Source: Bisporella sp. PMI_857 (lineage: Eukaryota > Ascomycota > Leotiomycetes > Helotiales > Helotiaceae). Taken from it: a stretch of DNA of 64,000 nt. A model generated the notes under the pieces. That model had not been told where the DNA came from. It did no database searches and saw only the letters and a program-made list of their open reading frames with translations. How positions within the stretch are numbered: position 1 is the first letter of the stretch; every line of letters starts with the position of its first letter. Position numbers and translations under genes: made by a program. Of this stretch, positions 22,850-34,231 are shown one piece after another. The DNA lies in the NCBI GenBank assembly GCA_021307315.1, contig JAJSPD010000055.1, positions 1 through 64,000 of the forward strand, read 5' to 3'.

Positions 22850-23889
22850 ATGAAGTTCTCCGCGCTCGCAACGCTCTCGCTCATTTCCCTCGCCAGCTCG
22901 GCTGCCATTGAGCAACGCGCCCCAGCAGCAGATCCAGCTCCAGTTCCAGCCGCAATTGCAGCCCCGGATGCAGAGCTCGCCGAGCTCTCGGAGCGCAGTA
23001 ACAAACCTCTCACTGCCATCAAGGGTAGGTCGTCACGTCCTCTCTCTTTCTCCATCTAAAACTTCGCATCGCAAACCTAACGAACCACAGTAACTGGCAG
23101 TATAAACGCCATAGCAGAACTTTCCCTCGACCTTACAAAGGTCGCCAAAAGCATCACTCTTGGCCCGTAAGTCCTATCGATAGGTCTTCTCCAACTGCTC
23201 TATTACCTCGTCTAAATCAATCTAACAAGAGTAGGCTCGGTCTCCCCTTGGGTGCCGGTGGTTTCGGTAACCTCGTGGTCGGTTTCCAGAAAATTATTAC
23301 AACTGCAACTGGTGCCTTGAAGGGCACGTCCAAGCCCTCTAAATCATTCACGAAAGGAGAACAACAGGAGGTCTGCAAGGCATTCCGCAATTTCGTCAAG
23401 ATCCACCAGGAACTTTTGGACGTCGTGATTGGGAAGGGAGGAATTCTAACTTTACTTGGAGGTGCGCCCGTGGCGGCTGTATTAAGGGTCTTGGAGGGGG
23501 TCGTTGATGTAAGCTTTGTTCCTCACCCCACTTGACTTTTCGCGTTTCGTAGACGGCTAGGGCGGCTGGCCAGGAGTAAAGGTGAAAGTAACGGAGAAAA
23601 TGTCTGACGAGAGCAGACTATTGCGTTGCAGATTATCTCTCTTGTGCCTACCTGCTCCAAAGGTGCTAAGGCAGACCTTGCGGCTCTCGACAAAAAGATT
23701 CGGTCGGCGCAGTGCGTGTATACGCCTCTCGGCACGATTCTCCCAATCTTCTGCCCGAAGAAGAAAACGTCCACCGACGGGTCCTCTGGAAAAGGAGGCG
23801 CTTCTGGGAATGGGGGTATCTTAGGTGGTAGCATCGGCGCCTCAGTCATTGGTGGGGGAGCCTTGGAGGGCGTCGGTATTCATCTGTAG
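22850..23889 (+). CDS. Small secreted protein, Ala-rich N-terminus, Gly-rich C-terminus
   Basis: Four exons (22850-23024, 23091-23166, 23235-23508, 23632-23889) join in frame to 260 residues, and every junction has GT-AG ends. The signal peptide is MKFSALATLSLISLASSA. A short Ala/Pro propeptide-like stretch (PAPVPAAIAAP) follows, then a helical core (GSINAIAELSLDLTKVAKSI, EVCKAFRNFVKIHQELLDVV). Four cysteines sit in the core, one in exon 3 (QQEVCKAF) and three in exon 4 (VPTCSKG, SAQCVYT, IFCPKK). The tail is Gly/Ser-rich (SSGKGGASGNGGILGGS). It resembles the size and layout of secreted effector-like or cell-wall proteins of plant-associated fungi, but I do not recognise the family and assign no function. 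Intron positions in a short gene argue that it is real and expressed. Confidence 0.75.
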
Positions 23890-24529
23890 ACACGTGTGAG
23901 CGCGAGGTCGGTGATGGGATGGAAGGCATATTTGTTTCTGAGTGTGGTCGTAATTTGGGGCTTGGCATGTTTGGATTATAGATTCTTAACTGTGACAAAA
24001 TTGCTGCAAACTGCATATTTGGCGGTCGGTGGCGTTTAATTTACACTGTTTGCCAGAACCTGTTGTATGTTAGTTAAATCTCATCTCTTTACCATATTTG
24101 AATACAGCCTATCTCTAAAGATCAAGGTGTTTATTTGATTAGTGGGCTTTGAAACCCAGGCTACTAGATTGTGTGTTCGGAGTCTCAACAGCAATGTTTG
24201 TAGACCCTTGTCGAGGACAATCTTTTAACATGAATAATGAAATATCGTCTATTGAGTGCTAAAAGCCAGGTCATAATACATCTGCGATTGAGTCATTCAC
24301 TGCAACCTCTTCTAATATACAGTCTCCATGTCTTGGTATCTGTGCAATAGCAATTCGTAATTTCGTATGCAAGCCGTTCTTGCTGGGTATAGTGCATGTG
24401 TATCAACCAAATGAAACGCCTCCGAAAACCCTATAATACCGGTGAAAGGTTACAATCCTCTTCCATTCACCCCCTACCTATACCATAAATCGAAAGTATG
24501 CTCCCCGTGTTATATGCTGTGTTATATGC
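23890..24529. other. Convergent 3' flanks
   Basis: About 640 bases between the stop of the secreted-protein gene (plus) and the stop of the next gene (minus). This tail-to-tail spacer presumably holds both terminators. It has no further feature. Confidence 0.5.
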
Positions 24530-27505
24530 TCAAGACGATGGGCCATGCTTGGATGGAGGCGTGGCGGAGACATTCTTGAGGCATTCTTCGCCTGTCCATG
24601 CAAAACCCTGGGCCTTGGCATATGCTTCTAGTGTGGTAACTCCGAATGCGACAGCATCAAGGACACCGGTCCATGGGCCGAGAATGCTGCTGCCTGTGCC
24701 CTTCGAATATAACTTACTGAGAGCAGCCTCCCCTTCTTTCGCCTTTGACCACAGTTTATCTCTATCTCTCAAACAGCTCGTCATCTGATCGTAGTCTCGT
24801 GATTCCGGTGTCTGATCCAGATACAGCTTACTCATCTGCTCTCTTGCTACAGCGCCAAGATTATTGCAAAGAGCTCGAAGTTCTTGGAACTGAGAACCAT
24901 TGCTTGTGACGAAATGCCAAATAGGGAAGAGATCTTTCCAAGTATTTGGCTCAGCTGGACGACGGTGGATCACATCGGTCTGGGAACGAAAGTAAAATGC
25001 CACCATGTACGCCATTACCCCCTCTACTCCTTTCATTACACTTTTCTTGCGATTCTCATCCGAAACAGTGGGCTGTAGATAACTGGTCAGTTGTTGGAAC
25101 TTATCAGAAGCGGGTAGTATGAAGGACTATCAAATTCACTTACTCCTTCGTTGATTGTACTTTGTAACTGCCGCTTAAGACGAGTGCCGATCGGAAAGAA
25201 CAGCGTATTCTGACGGTGAAAATACTCCGCTTGTGCTTGATCGACTGACCGAAAGCCATTAGTCCTGGGCTTCTCCGATGAAGCTGGGGTGCTTGTAACA
25301 CCTGTTTGTGGTGTTCTGGCATGGCCATCGTTCGACATGACCTTGCTCATGGCAACGCCCTTCTTCGCAACTTCACTCCGCTTTGGAGTGGAAAGCAATG
25401 CCTTTTCTTTCGCAGAACTGGTACTCGTAGTCGTAGGGGATCTGAAACCTGGTGCAAGCGATGTTGATGCTTTGGCGTCAGAGTTGATACTTTCAGAGGC
25501 TTTAGTACGTTTAGGTGCTAAATCTGCACGAGCTGAGGAATCCGCCGGGCGTTTCCTCGAGGTATCATTAACAGTTACGTTGGTATTGCGTTTCGGTGGC
25601 ACAGGCAGTGACACGCCGCCATAATCGGAGTCATCAGAATCCTCTCTAGTTTGAGCTACCCGCTTTCTGGCTACCGAGCCTGCTGGCGCTTTCCCGGCTC
25701 GGTTCTTGGCAATAGGTAAATCATCTTCTGACTCTGAATCGTCATAGACAGGCGCTACTCTAGCTCTTTGTGCTTCCAGTCTCTTTCTCTCCATCGCTTT
25801 GAAGTCGTCTGTTGGGCTTGGCCTTAAGCGCAAAATACGCTCAATATCAGTCCTCAGCCTCTTCTTATACTTGATCTTCACGATAAGTGATTCCTTCTCA
25901 GGGGCTGTAGGCTTTTTAGATGGAGCACTAGACTCTCCTTGTGCCTTTTTTGGAGGGTGACCGATTTTAGGACGCTTTTGAGGAACGCCCGGTGCGCCTG
26001 GTTGACGAGCTTTCTCATATCGAGCCTCTACTGTATTTAAAGCAGCAGACTTATTTTGTAACCTACTTAGCTCGGCTTCTACAATATCTGGAAGGCCTGG
26101 TGAAAGCATACGTGGAAGTACGAAAGGAGGTGATGATTTTGGAGATGTGGAAAGAGGAGAAGACGTTGTTGCCGGGCGCGAATTTTTTGGTTGTTTGACA
26201 ACGATTGTATCTCCACTAGCATTCTTTGACTTTTCAGAAGGTGTTTTTGCGGATGAAGTTTTATCTCCCCCTGATTTTTTTAAAGCGGCAACGGAAGATT
26301 GAGATGGTGCAATGAGATCCGCTGGTAAGGGTGAGAGAAGTGTTGGAAGGTGGTCCAGTGCTTTCTCCGAGCCCGACTGCTTTGGTACCTTGGTGTCTAT
26401 TGGCCGTGTTGTGAGAACGGCCTTTTTGGGTAAAGGAGGTGCCTGGGAGGATGCGGGTTGAGTTACTTTTGAAGAATGTGGTCTGGCTTCAGATACATCT
26501 GGTCCCCGTGAAGCAAACGTCGTTCGCAACTCAGGATGTTCTACCTTGGCACGCTTTTCAGGACGAGAGCCCTCGGTAGAATCTGACGGCCGTTTTGGGA
26601 GGTTGTTCTGAGGTGATCGCACATGAGCGTGACGTTTGCTCAAATCCGAAAGTCCTAGTCGTGAATCATGACTAGTATCCTTAGACTCAAGAATATCTCC
26701 TTTTATGTTGCCATTGAGCATTGTACGGGATCTCTCGGTGTCTTTTGCTGAGGAAGGAACTGAGCGGGGAACAGTGGGTCTGAAAAACACATGTTAGCTT
26801 GAAAAGAAGTAGGAAAGAGTAGCAGATTTACTTCTCTTCTTTGGAGGAGAATTGCTCAGTCTTGTGAGACTTAGCTCTTCCACCAATGCCATTGGCTCTC
26901 AACTCTCCTCCTTCCGTAGATGAAACACGAGACATAGGTGTTGTAATAGAAACTGCACTTGTATTCCTTGAATGCATAGAATTCCTGTCTACTGTCCCGT
27001 TTCCAGTTTTCGTTTCTGTTGTTGAGGTGGATGGCTTTGGCGACGGCTTGACGCCGCTGGTCTTGAAATTTTTATAGTCTGCAATAGATAGCTTGACTTT
27101 GGGGGTCTTCGAGTCTCGTGTGGCATTCGGTGTAGATGTTCCTGTCTGGGATCCAGCACTGACTGGTGAATTCGATTTGATAATCTCTTCCCAGTTTCCC
27201 TGTGCGATAGCGATTCCACGATCTGCGTTGGATTGTAGGGTCATGTATTGCAACTTCGATTCCTCATATTCGTTAAAGAGGGAGGTCTTATAATGGTCGT
27301 ATGCTGGTTCAGGGAAAGGGTATTCTGTCGGGACGGATAGACTGTGAGGAGTCTGCGGAGTGGTATTAGCAAAGGCCTTATCAAACCTGGGGTAGAATTG
27401 TACATAGGGCAGGATCTTGTCACGAAGGACATTAATTTCCTTGTCGGTGGAAAGTAGGCCAGACGCAGATACTGGAGCTCGTGATTTCGGTTTTTTAGGC
27501 TCCAT
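24530..27505 (-). CDS. Large low-complexity nuclear protein with helical C-terminal domain (AFF/Ebp1-like?)
   Basis: Three exons (26832-27505, 25144-26779, 24530-25072) join to 950 residues. A short conserved-looking N-terminus contains KEINVLRDKILPYVQFYPRF. About 600 residues of Ser/Pro/Lys/Glu-rich disordered sequence follow, with many basic clusters (RKRVAQTRED, KRPKIGHPPKK) and acidic runs (DDSESEDDLP). The last exon encodes a compact helical domain, starting about residue 785 with MKGVEGVMAYMVAFYFRSQ and continuing TWKDLFPIWHFVTSN and LRALCNNLGAVAREQMSKLY. This layout, a disordered scaffold ending in a C-terminal helical homology domain, is like AF4/FMR2 (AFF) elongation scaffolds and S. 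pombe Ebp1, partner of ELL-EAF. That is only a suggestion from architecture. The gene is certain, its function is not. Confidence 0.8.
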
Positions 27506-28660
27506 GACCTCGTGGCTGCTTTGTTGTTAGCTGAAAGAATGAATTGCTAGCTTCAGTTGGGAGGGTTGTTTCGTCGCGGGATTTTGAGCAAGAAAGAAAT
27601 AAGATATCGGAGCCGTACTCTTGAGTAACGAACGTGAAGTATGATTGTACACAATGCTCGAGGTCCCAAGTAGCGTACAATAGTTTATGGAATGGAGTGG
27701 AATAATAGAATCGATAGCTATATTCCCTAATCAGGGCGTATTCATTGTCGCAAGTCCGTCCTCCACGTCTCGAACCTCGCGCAACTTCATAGAAGCACGC
27801 GCAATCCGATTTGACTCGTAGTGTAGCCGCATCAAACTGCCCTGCGGTAGTATTGTCGTTGTTGGAGGATCGCGATGCTGGTGTGGTAAGTAGAGAGACT
27901 TGATCTCATGTGGCTGGGCTGGGATGTGTCTGTACTTGCCAAGAGCCAAGATTCAATCTGGGTCCGTCGCTTGCTTGCTTACCTAGTCGCGGTCGGGTTC
28001 CGTAGCCTACAATAGGAACAGAAATAGGAATAGGAATAGGAATAAATGTTTGTAAAGTTTGCTTTACTTCTTCTTCTTCTTCTTCTATCTACCTTACACT
28101 TTTGTTGTCTACTCTGAAAGGGAGGTATGCATTCTTCAGATGATCTAAGGCAAGCTTGGGTTAGGAGGCTCCACGGATTGGCCCTGCGTTAGTGATATTA
28201 AAAGTTGAACATCCAAACAAGGCTGCTACAATGCATCCCAAACATGAGATCCGTGCCACCACCTCTGACAACGCTCTGCTACTAGAACCATCGAGTAAAC
28301 ATTGTGAAACGGCTCATAGGGCTGCCAATCACCAAACATGTAGGATATCAATTCAATCACGTGAACGACGCTCCTTTTGCCTTATAGGCTAAATATTGTC
28401 CTATTGTTTGATATTAGGGCCGCTTACATTGTAATTGGGATATAACCATCAAATCTTGATTTTTAGCAGAGGTCTGTCTCACAATGCTAGGAAACTTCCA
28501 ATATATCAGACTTAATTTTGAGTTTTTTTTGGGGCACTACCAGCATCAACCCTTTCCATTGATTGGGATAGATAAAGCCATGGCTAACAATCATATATAC
28601 ATTATAGGGTTGTTTCTCGGTGATCTTCCAAACTCCATGCTATGCTATCTCCTTGAAGAC
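27506..28660. other. Intergenic with small microsatellites
   Basis: Promoter side of the AFF-like candidate and 3' flank of the Su(z)12 gene. It contains an imperfect AGGAAT array (28012-28045), a CTT array (28067-28088) and a perfect TCACGTGA palindrome at 28357-28364. No gene is supported. Confidence 0.5.
28012..28088. repeat. Two adjacent simple repeats
   Basis: Imperfect (AGGAAT)n-type hexamers at about 28012-28045, followed by a CTT/TTC trinucleotide run at about 28067-28088. Both are short, in non-coding DNA, and probably length-polymorphic. Confidence 0.6.
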
Positions 28661-31301
28661 TCAAGCTATGCAGTTATTGCAGATCCAGGGCGCCTTAATG
28701 GACCTTCCAGATTCCGCTGCGCATTTGCGGTGGTAGAACCTCTCTGTACACTCCTAGCACACAATTAGTATCTGAAAATGCTACGTCAAGAATGTGACTC
28801 ACAGCTCCTTGGCAGATAACGCGATCTGGAGGCTCTGTATGCTTGGCACAAACGCAGTCAAATAAACCTCTCAACTTAGCAGGCTCTTGCTCGCCTCCTG
28901 CTGGATCTAAGACCATATCAACATCGCCACCCTTTTTCTCCATTACTGCTTTCTCAGCTCGCCTTATCATCTCCATCGCCTTTGTATAGTGTTCTTGCTC
29001 CAGCACTCCTCGCATGACAAACGTCTCAATGTGGGTACTAAACTCCCATTTTCGGCTTTTTCTCTTAGGAAACCAATCCACATTCTGCGCTACGAAAGCT
29101 AGGACTGCCTCTGGTAGATTCTCACTTGTGAGTTGAGCATTCATGATAAATGGATTCCATCGTAAGATATAATCCTTCTCATCGTCCGGTACATCTGAAT
29201 GATCAAGGACGATATCCCGGTGCTTTTGATGCAGCCAACCCTCATCTTTTTCATCATCACTACTCGGGACTTCTTCGCCAGGCTCTAGAATACGTTTTGA
29301 GATTGTATCATAGAGGGGCTTGGCTGTCTTCGGGACCAAAAAAGTTTGGCGTGGTTTCATGGAATGCCCTAACCCACTGTCGCAGTCCATTTCTGTGTAG
29401 TTGGACGTATTTGGTGAGCTTTGACGCGACCCCCTTGGAGAAGTTGATTGCGACGACTCATGAATGCCCAACCTGCTGATGATGTTATCAGGTAATTGGC
29501 CATTTAGAGGTCCATACCGCGCCTTAACCCAGCTTTCGTCTCTATTTAGGAATTTTTCAAGATTGAAGAGAGATTGTGGACGCCCGAGCTGGAAAGTGCG
29601 TTGTAGCTCATAATTCATGTTGAACACACTCGGAACTACCTCGATGGAAAATCGAGGCTTTAAGGGATCTGCATTACGAAGCGTGAACTTGAATTTATCG
29701 TGGTGTGTCAGAAGATGTAGCCTCAAATTGTCGAGGAGGCTTTGTTCACGACTACAGAATGGGCATAACAATCCTGAGACTGTGGTTTTGCTCTTCACGC
29801 CATAGTCTGTCGCGTCTGGTCTTCCAAACTCATAAGTTACACTGACCTCTGTAGAATCTCTGACCTTTACGGTGCTTTTCCTTGGCGATTTACCTTGAGC
29901 CTGCGCACTAAGAACCTTCAAGTTGTATGTAGAGGGCTTCGATGACCGGTTCCTCTGGCCCCGACTCTCGACTGCATGATTTGCAGTGTCGACTCCTTTG
30001 GGGAGTCCATTGCCTTTACTTGGTGAGAGAAACAAGTCATTTTGACTAGTTGGTGTGTGGGCAATGCCAATGGCATGTGGCTCTACTTGAGACTCCTCCT
30101 CCGTCGCTACTAACTTCATCAGTTGACAGGGCAGCGACCATGACACTGACATCCGTAAGCTGTAAATCATGCCCTCTGCTTTGTTCCTCATCGTCTGCTG
30201 CGCCATTCCCCAGCAAAGTTTGATGTTAGAAAAACTGTTCTGCTGGTCTGGGTTCAATATTCCCTTTGCTTGACAGTAGAGGTGTAATTCTGATTTATCA
30301 GCCGTGCCGCTGTTGACAAGATCTGTAACTGTTCCTGACTCTATCATGTAGCCTACTCGTTCTCCATCCTCCTCTGCAGATACCGGGATGTCGAATGGCG
30401 GCCAGTCTCTCTGAGTGCCTTCGGCTTCTAATCTTACTATAACGTAGTACTTGTCCGCAAGCTCGAAGCTTCTTTGAATCTCACCAGACGGAAAAATTTT
30501 CCTCCGGTTTATATATATCTCTTCGGCTTCAATGAAGAATGGGTCCAGAGATACAAGTTTCCTCTCCACGTTTCCAGTCTGACCATCCACGAACCTAGTT
30601 CGTAAAACACATTGTTTTGACCTTTTATACACTTCCGTCGTGTCTGGCTGCATGCCAGGAGGAGTCTGATTTTGGAAATGTATTGCGATTTGGCATACAC
30701 ATTTGATATCAAACTGTTTTCTCCCTTTCATGAAATTTGACGATTCCACCCCATTTGGCGTGTCCAGATCAATGCTAGCAACATTGATTCGTAAGCCTTT
30801 TTTGAAATCTTTTACGGGAGTGAATATGGCACTGATTATACTGCCACGCCTTTGGCTAGATTTTGATTCTGTACCGGGCGACCTTGGCGCACGGTTCCCG
30901 GGTGTGGATTTTCCGTAGAACGAAGCTGGCTTGACTGCTTGAAACTTTCCTGCTAGTGCTTGACGACGATTGCGGCTCTCATTCATCACATGACCAAATG
31001 GTTTGCGTCTTGGAGATTCGCTAGGAAGCCGATCTGTAGCACTCATTTTCATCCGCTTTGCAGGCCGAGGTTCGTCATCATCGTCCTCTTCATCTAACGC
31101 ATCAGACCAGGTTCCGTTGTCTTCAGATGCCTTCGGCCCCGCCGCGTTACTGGTAGTCAATGTTGATATGGTAGTTCCCATGGTCAGAGATTTAAGGACC
31201 TTAAGAACATTCCTTTGCAGAAATGATTGATTATGTCGCCGCAGAGAGATAAATCTTTGAAAAGCTGCTTCCCCCTCGCCTTTATGAGACGCGAATGACA
31301 T
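28661..31301 (-). CDS. SUZ12: Polycomb protein Su(z)12 homologue with C-terminal PHD finger
   Basis: Core subunit of Polycomb repressive complex 2, needed for H3K27 methylation in the nucleus. Exon 1 is 28803-31301 and exon 2 is 28661-28753, giving 863 residues. The N-terminus has FQRFISLRRHNQSFLQRNV and acidic and basic patches. A C2H2 zinc finger sits near residues 510-535 (LLCPFCSREQSLLDNLRLHL then THH). The VEFS box lies near 680-790 (DEGWLHQKHRDIVLDHSDVP, LRWNPFIMNAQL, FVAQNVDWF). Beyond it, across a 49-nt GTGAGT...CTAG intron, a complete C4HC3 PHD finger is assembled: FDCVCAKH, RVICQGA joined to ECTERFYHRKC, and PWICNNCIA before the stop. Without the last exon the finger would lose half its zinc ligands, which strongly supports the splice. 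The start at 31301 is the first ATG of the frame. A start at 31181 (MGTTIS) is possible. Confidence 0.9.
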
Positions 31302-31933
31302 CGCTCATAGTTCAAAGGCTCTAGCCTGCAAGTGGCCGTAGGTTCCATAAAAAGACAGCAAGGTTGAGAGGTGATATCCGCTGTGATACGGAGTGTTGAA
31401 GCAGAGCTGGATAACGTATAAGACACATATAGTGCGGTGCGAAAGATATTATGCTAGAATCACCTTCTTACGCGTCGCAAGGAGGAGGTTGGTGAAGCAA
31501 CACATGCATATGATGAGGAAAGAAAATGTAAAGGAGCGTGGGAAGAAACGAATTCAAAGGAAGGAAGTCAGACAGTGCCTCTTGTCTGATTTATTGACGC
31601 TCAGCCATTAGAGAGTTGCCGTTGCTGTCTGCATCGAGGCATTGGAAATAAGTTAAGTTTGCTTGGGAGTTTTATTTATGTTATGTTGCAGCCAAGCCAA
31701 GGATTTTATCACGTGACTAGGCGACATACGCTAGGCAGCTAATCCTTGTAGGTCTTGGCGAAAAGTGGACTCGGGCGCATCATTCTCGGAATCTGACCTC
31801 CCCTCCAAAACCATATATTCAACCTGCTCTTTTTGGCCTTGAACGCCATCTTCTCATGATCGCATCTACTGGAAAATATTCGAACTTCTCAAGCAAGCCA
31901 TATTCATCGTAATAGTGCCAATTTTGTTGGCGA
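31302..31933. promoter_or_regulatory. Divergent promoter between Su(z)12 and F-box genes
   Basis: The 632-bp head-to-head spacer contains a perfect TCACGTGA palindrome at 31709-31716, an E-box-type site recognised by bHLH factors such as Cbf1 or Pho4-like proteins. A TATA-like CATATATTCA lies near 31810. Co-regulation of the two genes is inference. Confidence 0.45.
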
Positions 31934-34231
31934 ATGGTACCGGTCAATATGGCTTCCGTGGTTGGACGACGGAGGGCCTTGCGCAATTATACACAACCTC
32001 GCACGACTCGATCCAAACCTACGATATCTTACGCAGAGCCAGATACTGACGAAGACGAGGATTTTGCCGAAGAGGCAGACGATGATAAATTGGCCAACTC
32101 TCCTAACCACTCACGCAGAGGTAGAAACCTTCAAGCCCAATCTCCTCGTTTGCATCAACATAAGAGGCGCCACGGACACTCATCATCCATCAACTCGAGC
32201 AAAGATGCGCCTGCTCTGAAAAAACGCAGACAAACAGACAAATCTCCTCGAAAGATACCCACTAAGCGATTCGAAGATATAATCCAAACCTCCAGTACTG
32301 TTCCGCCATGGCATAACCTCCCATACCAGATCCTTATCGATATCTTCCGTTACGCTACATACCCACTTTACGACGATAGGACATTTCAATCTCTTCCTTC
32401 TGCCAGATGGCTACTTAAAATAGCACGCTTATGCAAGGCATTTGCGGAGCCTGCGTTCACGATCTTATATCAAACCCCACCTCTTGTCCCAATGGATAAG
32501 GCACACATGTTGGTCGATCTGTTGAGGACGGACCCTACGATGTTGGCATTCAAGTATAGACAGAAAGTTCAGTCACTTAGGATTGATGTTGGACAGGTTG
32601 CTGCCTATAGTTTACAGGGGCGAGGCCAACTTGATCTGTTTAGCTTGGTAAAAGATCTGCCTAGATTGGTGGATCTAGAATTTTATCACCAAATGGACAT
32701 GTCTCCATATAGGGAACTTGAAGCGCCTATTAAGTGGAGTTATCCAGATGCGTTGTTCGAGGCATTAGAGTTCGTCGATCCGGATGCGGATGCCACCCGT
32801 GGTGATAAAACTAGTGTTTGCAAATTGAGAAGCTGGCGGTGGTCCTCCAGGTTGGCTGGGAAGCAGCACTCGATTGAATCTTTACTGGAGGTACACCTCA
32901 AGCCCTCATTTTCTAGTCTTCGAAAGATAGCATTTGTCAATTTCCAAATCCCAGAAATCAAGAAAGGAGCTGAGGATCCTCCAAAACATGAGGAGATGTT
33001 GGCGCATTCTTTATCAGTTCTTTCCAACCTGGAGCATCTGATATTTGAGTCGTCGACACTTGTCAATTCTACTTTGTTGCCGCTGCTTCCCACAAGTCTT
33101 CGAAACCTTGAGCTCATCAACTGCTGGGAGGTTACTTCAGAAGATCTTACATCATTTCTTTTGACGCACGGGAGCCAGCTACGATGTATAACTCTTAACC
33201 ACAACATATCACTAAGCCTGTCATTTCTCCCATCGTTAGGTAGTGCGTGTCCTAAGCTAAAAGTTCTTCGGGTCAATTTGACTTACTACAATGTACACTC
33301 TTTCTACAGCGACTCGAAACCAGAGTACGACAAATTATTGTTGCCTGATCAGATTCCTGTCTGGCCATCAACACTACAAACCATTGAGTTAATTCAATTG
33401 CGCCACTGGGATACTGAAGCTGCTGAGATGTTTTTCCAAAGTATTCTTGACAGTGCATCAAGTCTACTTGACCTTCGCTACCTCACAATCCAGGCGATAT
33501 TGAACATTGCATGGCGGGATCGAGCTTCTTTCCGAGATAAATGGATTGGCTCTCTTGATCGCGTGTTCAAGAGGGTTTCTGCTCCACCCAAACCGATTGT
33601 ATCTTTGCAGCCGCCTCCCTTGTCACCAAAGATCCAAGTTATGTTGAAAAACGCCCATAGTTTCGATGAACAGTACACAAATCCCGGCTTAGTGCCGAAA
33701 GCATCTTTACCGACAACTGAAAATGCATCAGTAGCGCTTTCCCTTCCTGTGAGATCTTCACTCGTCAATAAGCAACTCGTCGGAGCGTCTAGTTCACGAC
33801 GTTCCGCACGAACAACTACTCGCCAAGCACAAACAGGCAAATATGCTGAGAGCCCTGACGATTCCTCAGATGATGAAGCAGAACTTCATACTCAGCAAGA
33901 AACGTCAGATCGTGAGAGAAAACGACAGAATCGGATGGCACGGGAGCTAGCGACTCTACAAATGACGGCCGGAAGGGATGGCGCTGATACTCCTCCAGAA
34001 AGTTCTTCTACAGGCGAGGATTCCGATGATATTCCACTAGTGCAAAAAATGAAGAGCCAAGGGAAGGCAAAAGAATTCATTCAAGGCATGTGCGAGATCG
34101 TCAAGGTCCGAATCGACAATCTAAGGCCCACGGAGAATGTAGTCACAGAAGCTGATTTCTTGGATGAAGAAGCACCTGGTGATGGAGACTGGAATGGCGA
34201 CGATGATGCAGATGATGGGTATGCGTGGTAA
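31934..34231 (+). CDS. F-box protein with leucine-rich-repeat-like region
   Basis: Probable substrate receptor of an SCF ubiquitin ligase. Uninterrupted frame of 765 residues. A basic and acidic disordered N-terminus (RRALRNYTQPRTTRSKPT, DTDEDEDFAEEADDD) is followed by an F-box at about 123-170, with PPWHNLPYQILIDIFRYATY, then the usual W/L-rich continuation (SARWLLKIARLCKAFAEPAF). Residues about 200-530 hold irregular leucine-rich repeats (SVLSNLEHLIFESSTLVNST, LPTSLRNLELINCWEV, CPKLKVLRVNLTYY). The C-terminus is disordered, with Ser/Asp runs (SPDDSSDDEAE) and a strongly acidic end (EEAPGDGDWNGDDDADDGYA). An in-frame ATG at 31949 (MASVVGRRR) is an equally good start. The specific target is unknown. 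Confidence 0.83.
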   Translation: MVPVNMASVVGRRRALRNYTQPRTTRSKPTISYAEPDTDEDEDFAEEADDDKLANSPNHSRRGRNLQAQSPRLHQHKRRHGHSSSINSSKDAPALKKRRQTDKSPRKIPTKRFEDIIQTSSTVPPWHNLPYQILIDIFRYATYPLYDDRTFQSLPSARWLLKIARLCKAFAEPAFTILYQTPPLVPMDKAHMLVDLLRTDPTMLAFKYRQKVQSLRIDVGQVAAYSLQGRGQLDLFSLVKDLPRLVDLEFYHQMDMSPYRELEAPIKWSYPDALFEALEFVDPDADATRGDKTSVCKLRSWRWSSRLAGKQHSIESLLEVHLKPSFSSLRKIAFVNFQIPEIKKGAEDPPKHEEMLAHSLSVLSNLEHLIFESSTLVNSTLLPLLPTSLRNLELINCWEVTSEDLTSFLLTHGSQLRCITLNHNISLSLSFLPSLGSACPKLKVLRVNLTYYNVHSFYSDSKPEYDKLLLPDQIPVWPSTLQTIELIQLRHWDTEAAEMFFQSILDSASSLLDLRYLTIQAILNIAWRDRASFRDKWIGSLDRVFKRVSAPPKPIVSLQPPPLSPKIQVMLKNAHSFDEQYTNPGLVPKASLPTTENASVALSLPVRSSLVNKQLVGASSSRRSARTTTRQAQTGKYAESPDDSSDDEAELHTQQETSDRERKRQNRMARELATLQMTAGRDGADTPPESSSTGEDSDDIPLVQKMKSQGKAKEFIQGMCEIVKVRIDNLRPTENVVTEADFLDEEAPGDGDWNGDDDADDGYAW

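Noticed and set aside
33478..33840. 120-codon minus-strand frame
   Set aside because: Antisense shadow of the F-box protein gene.
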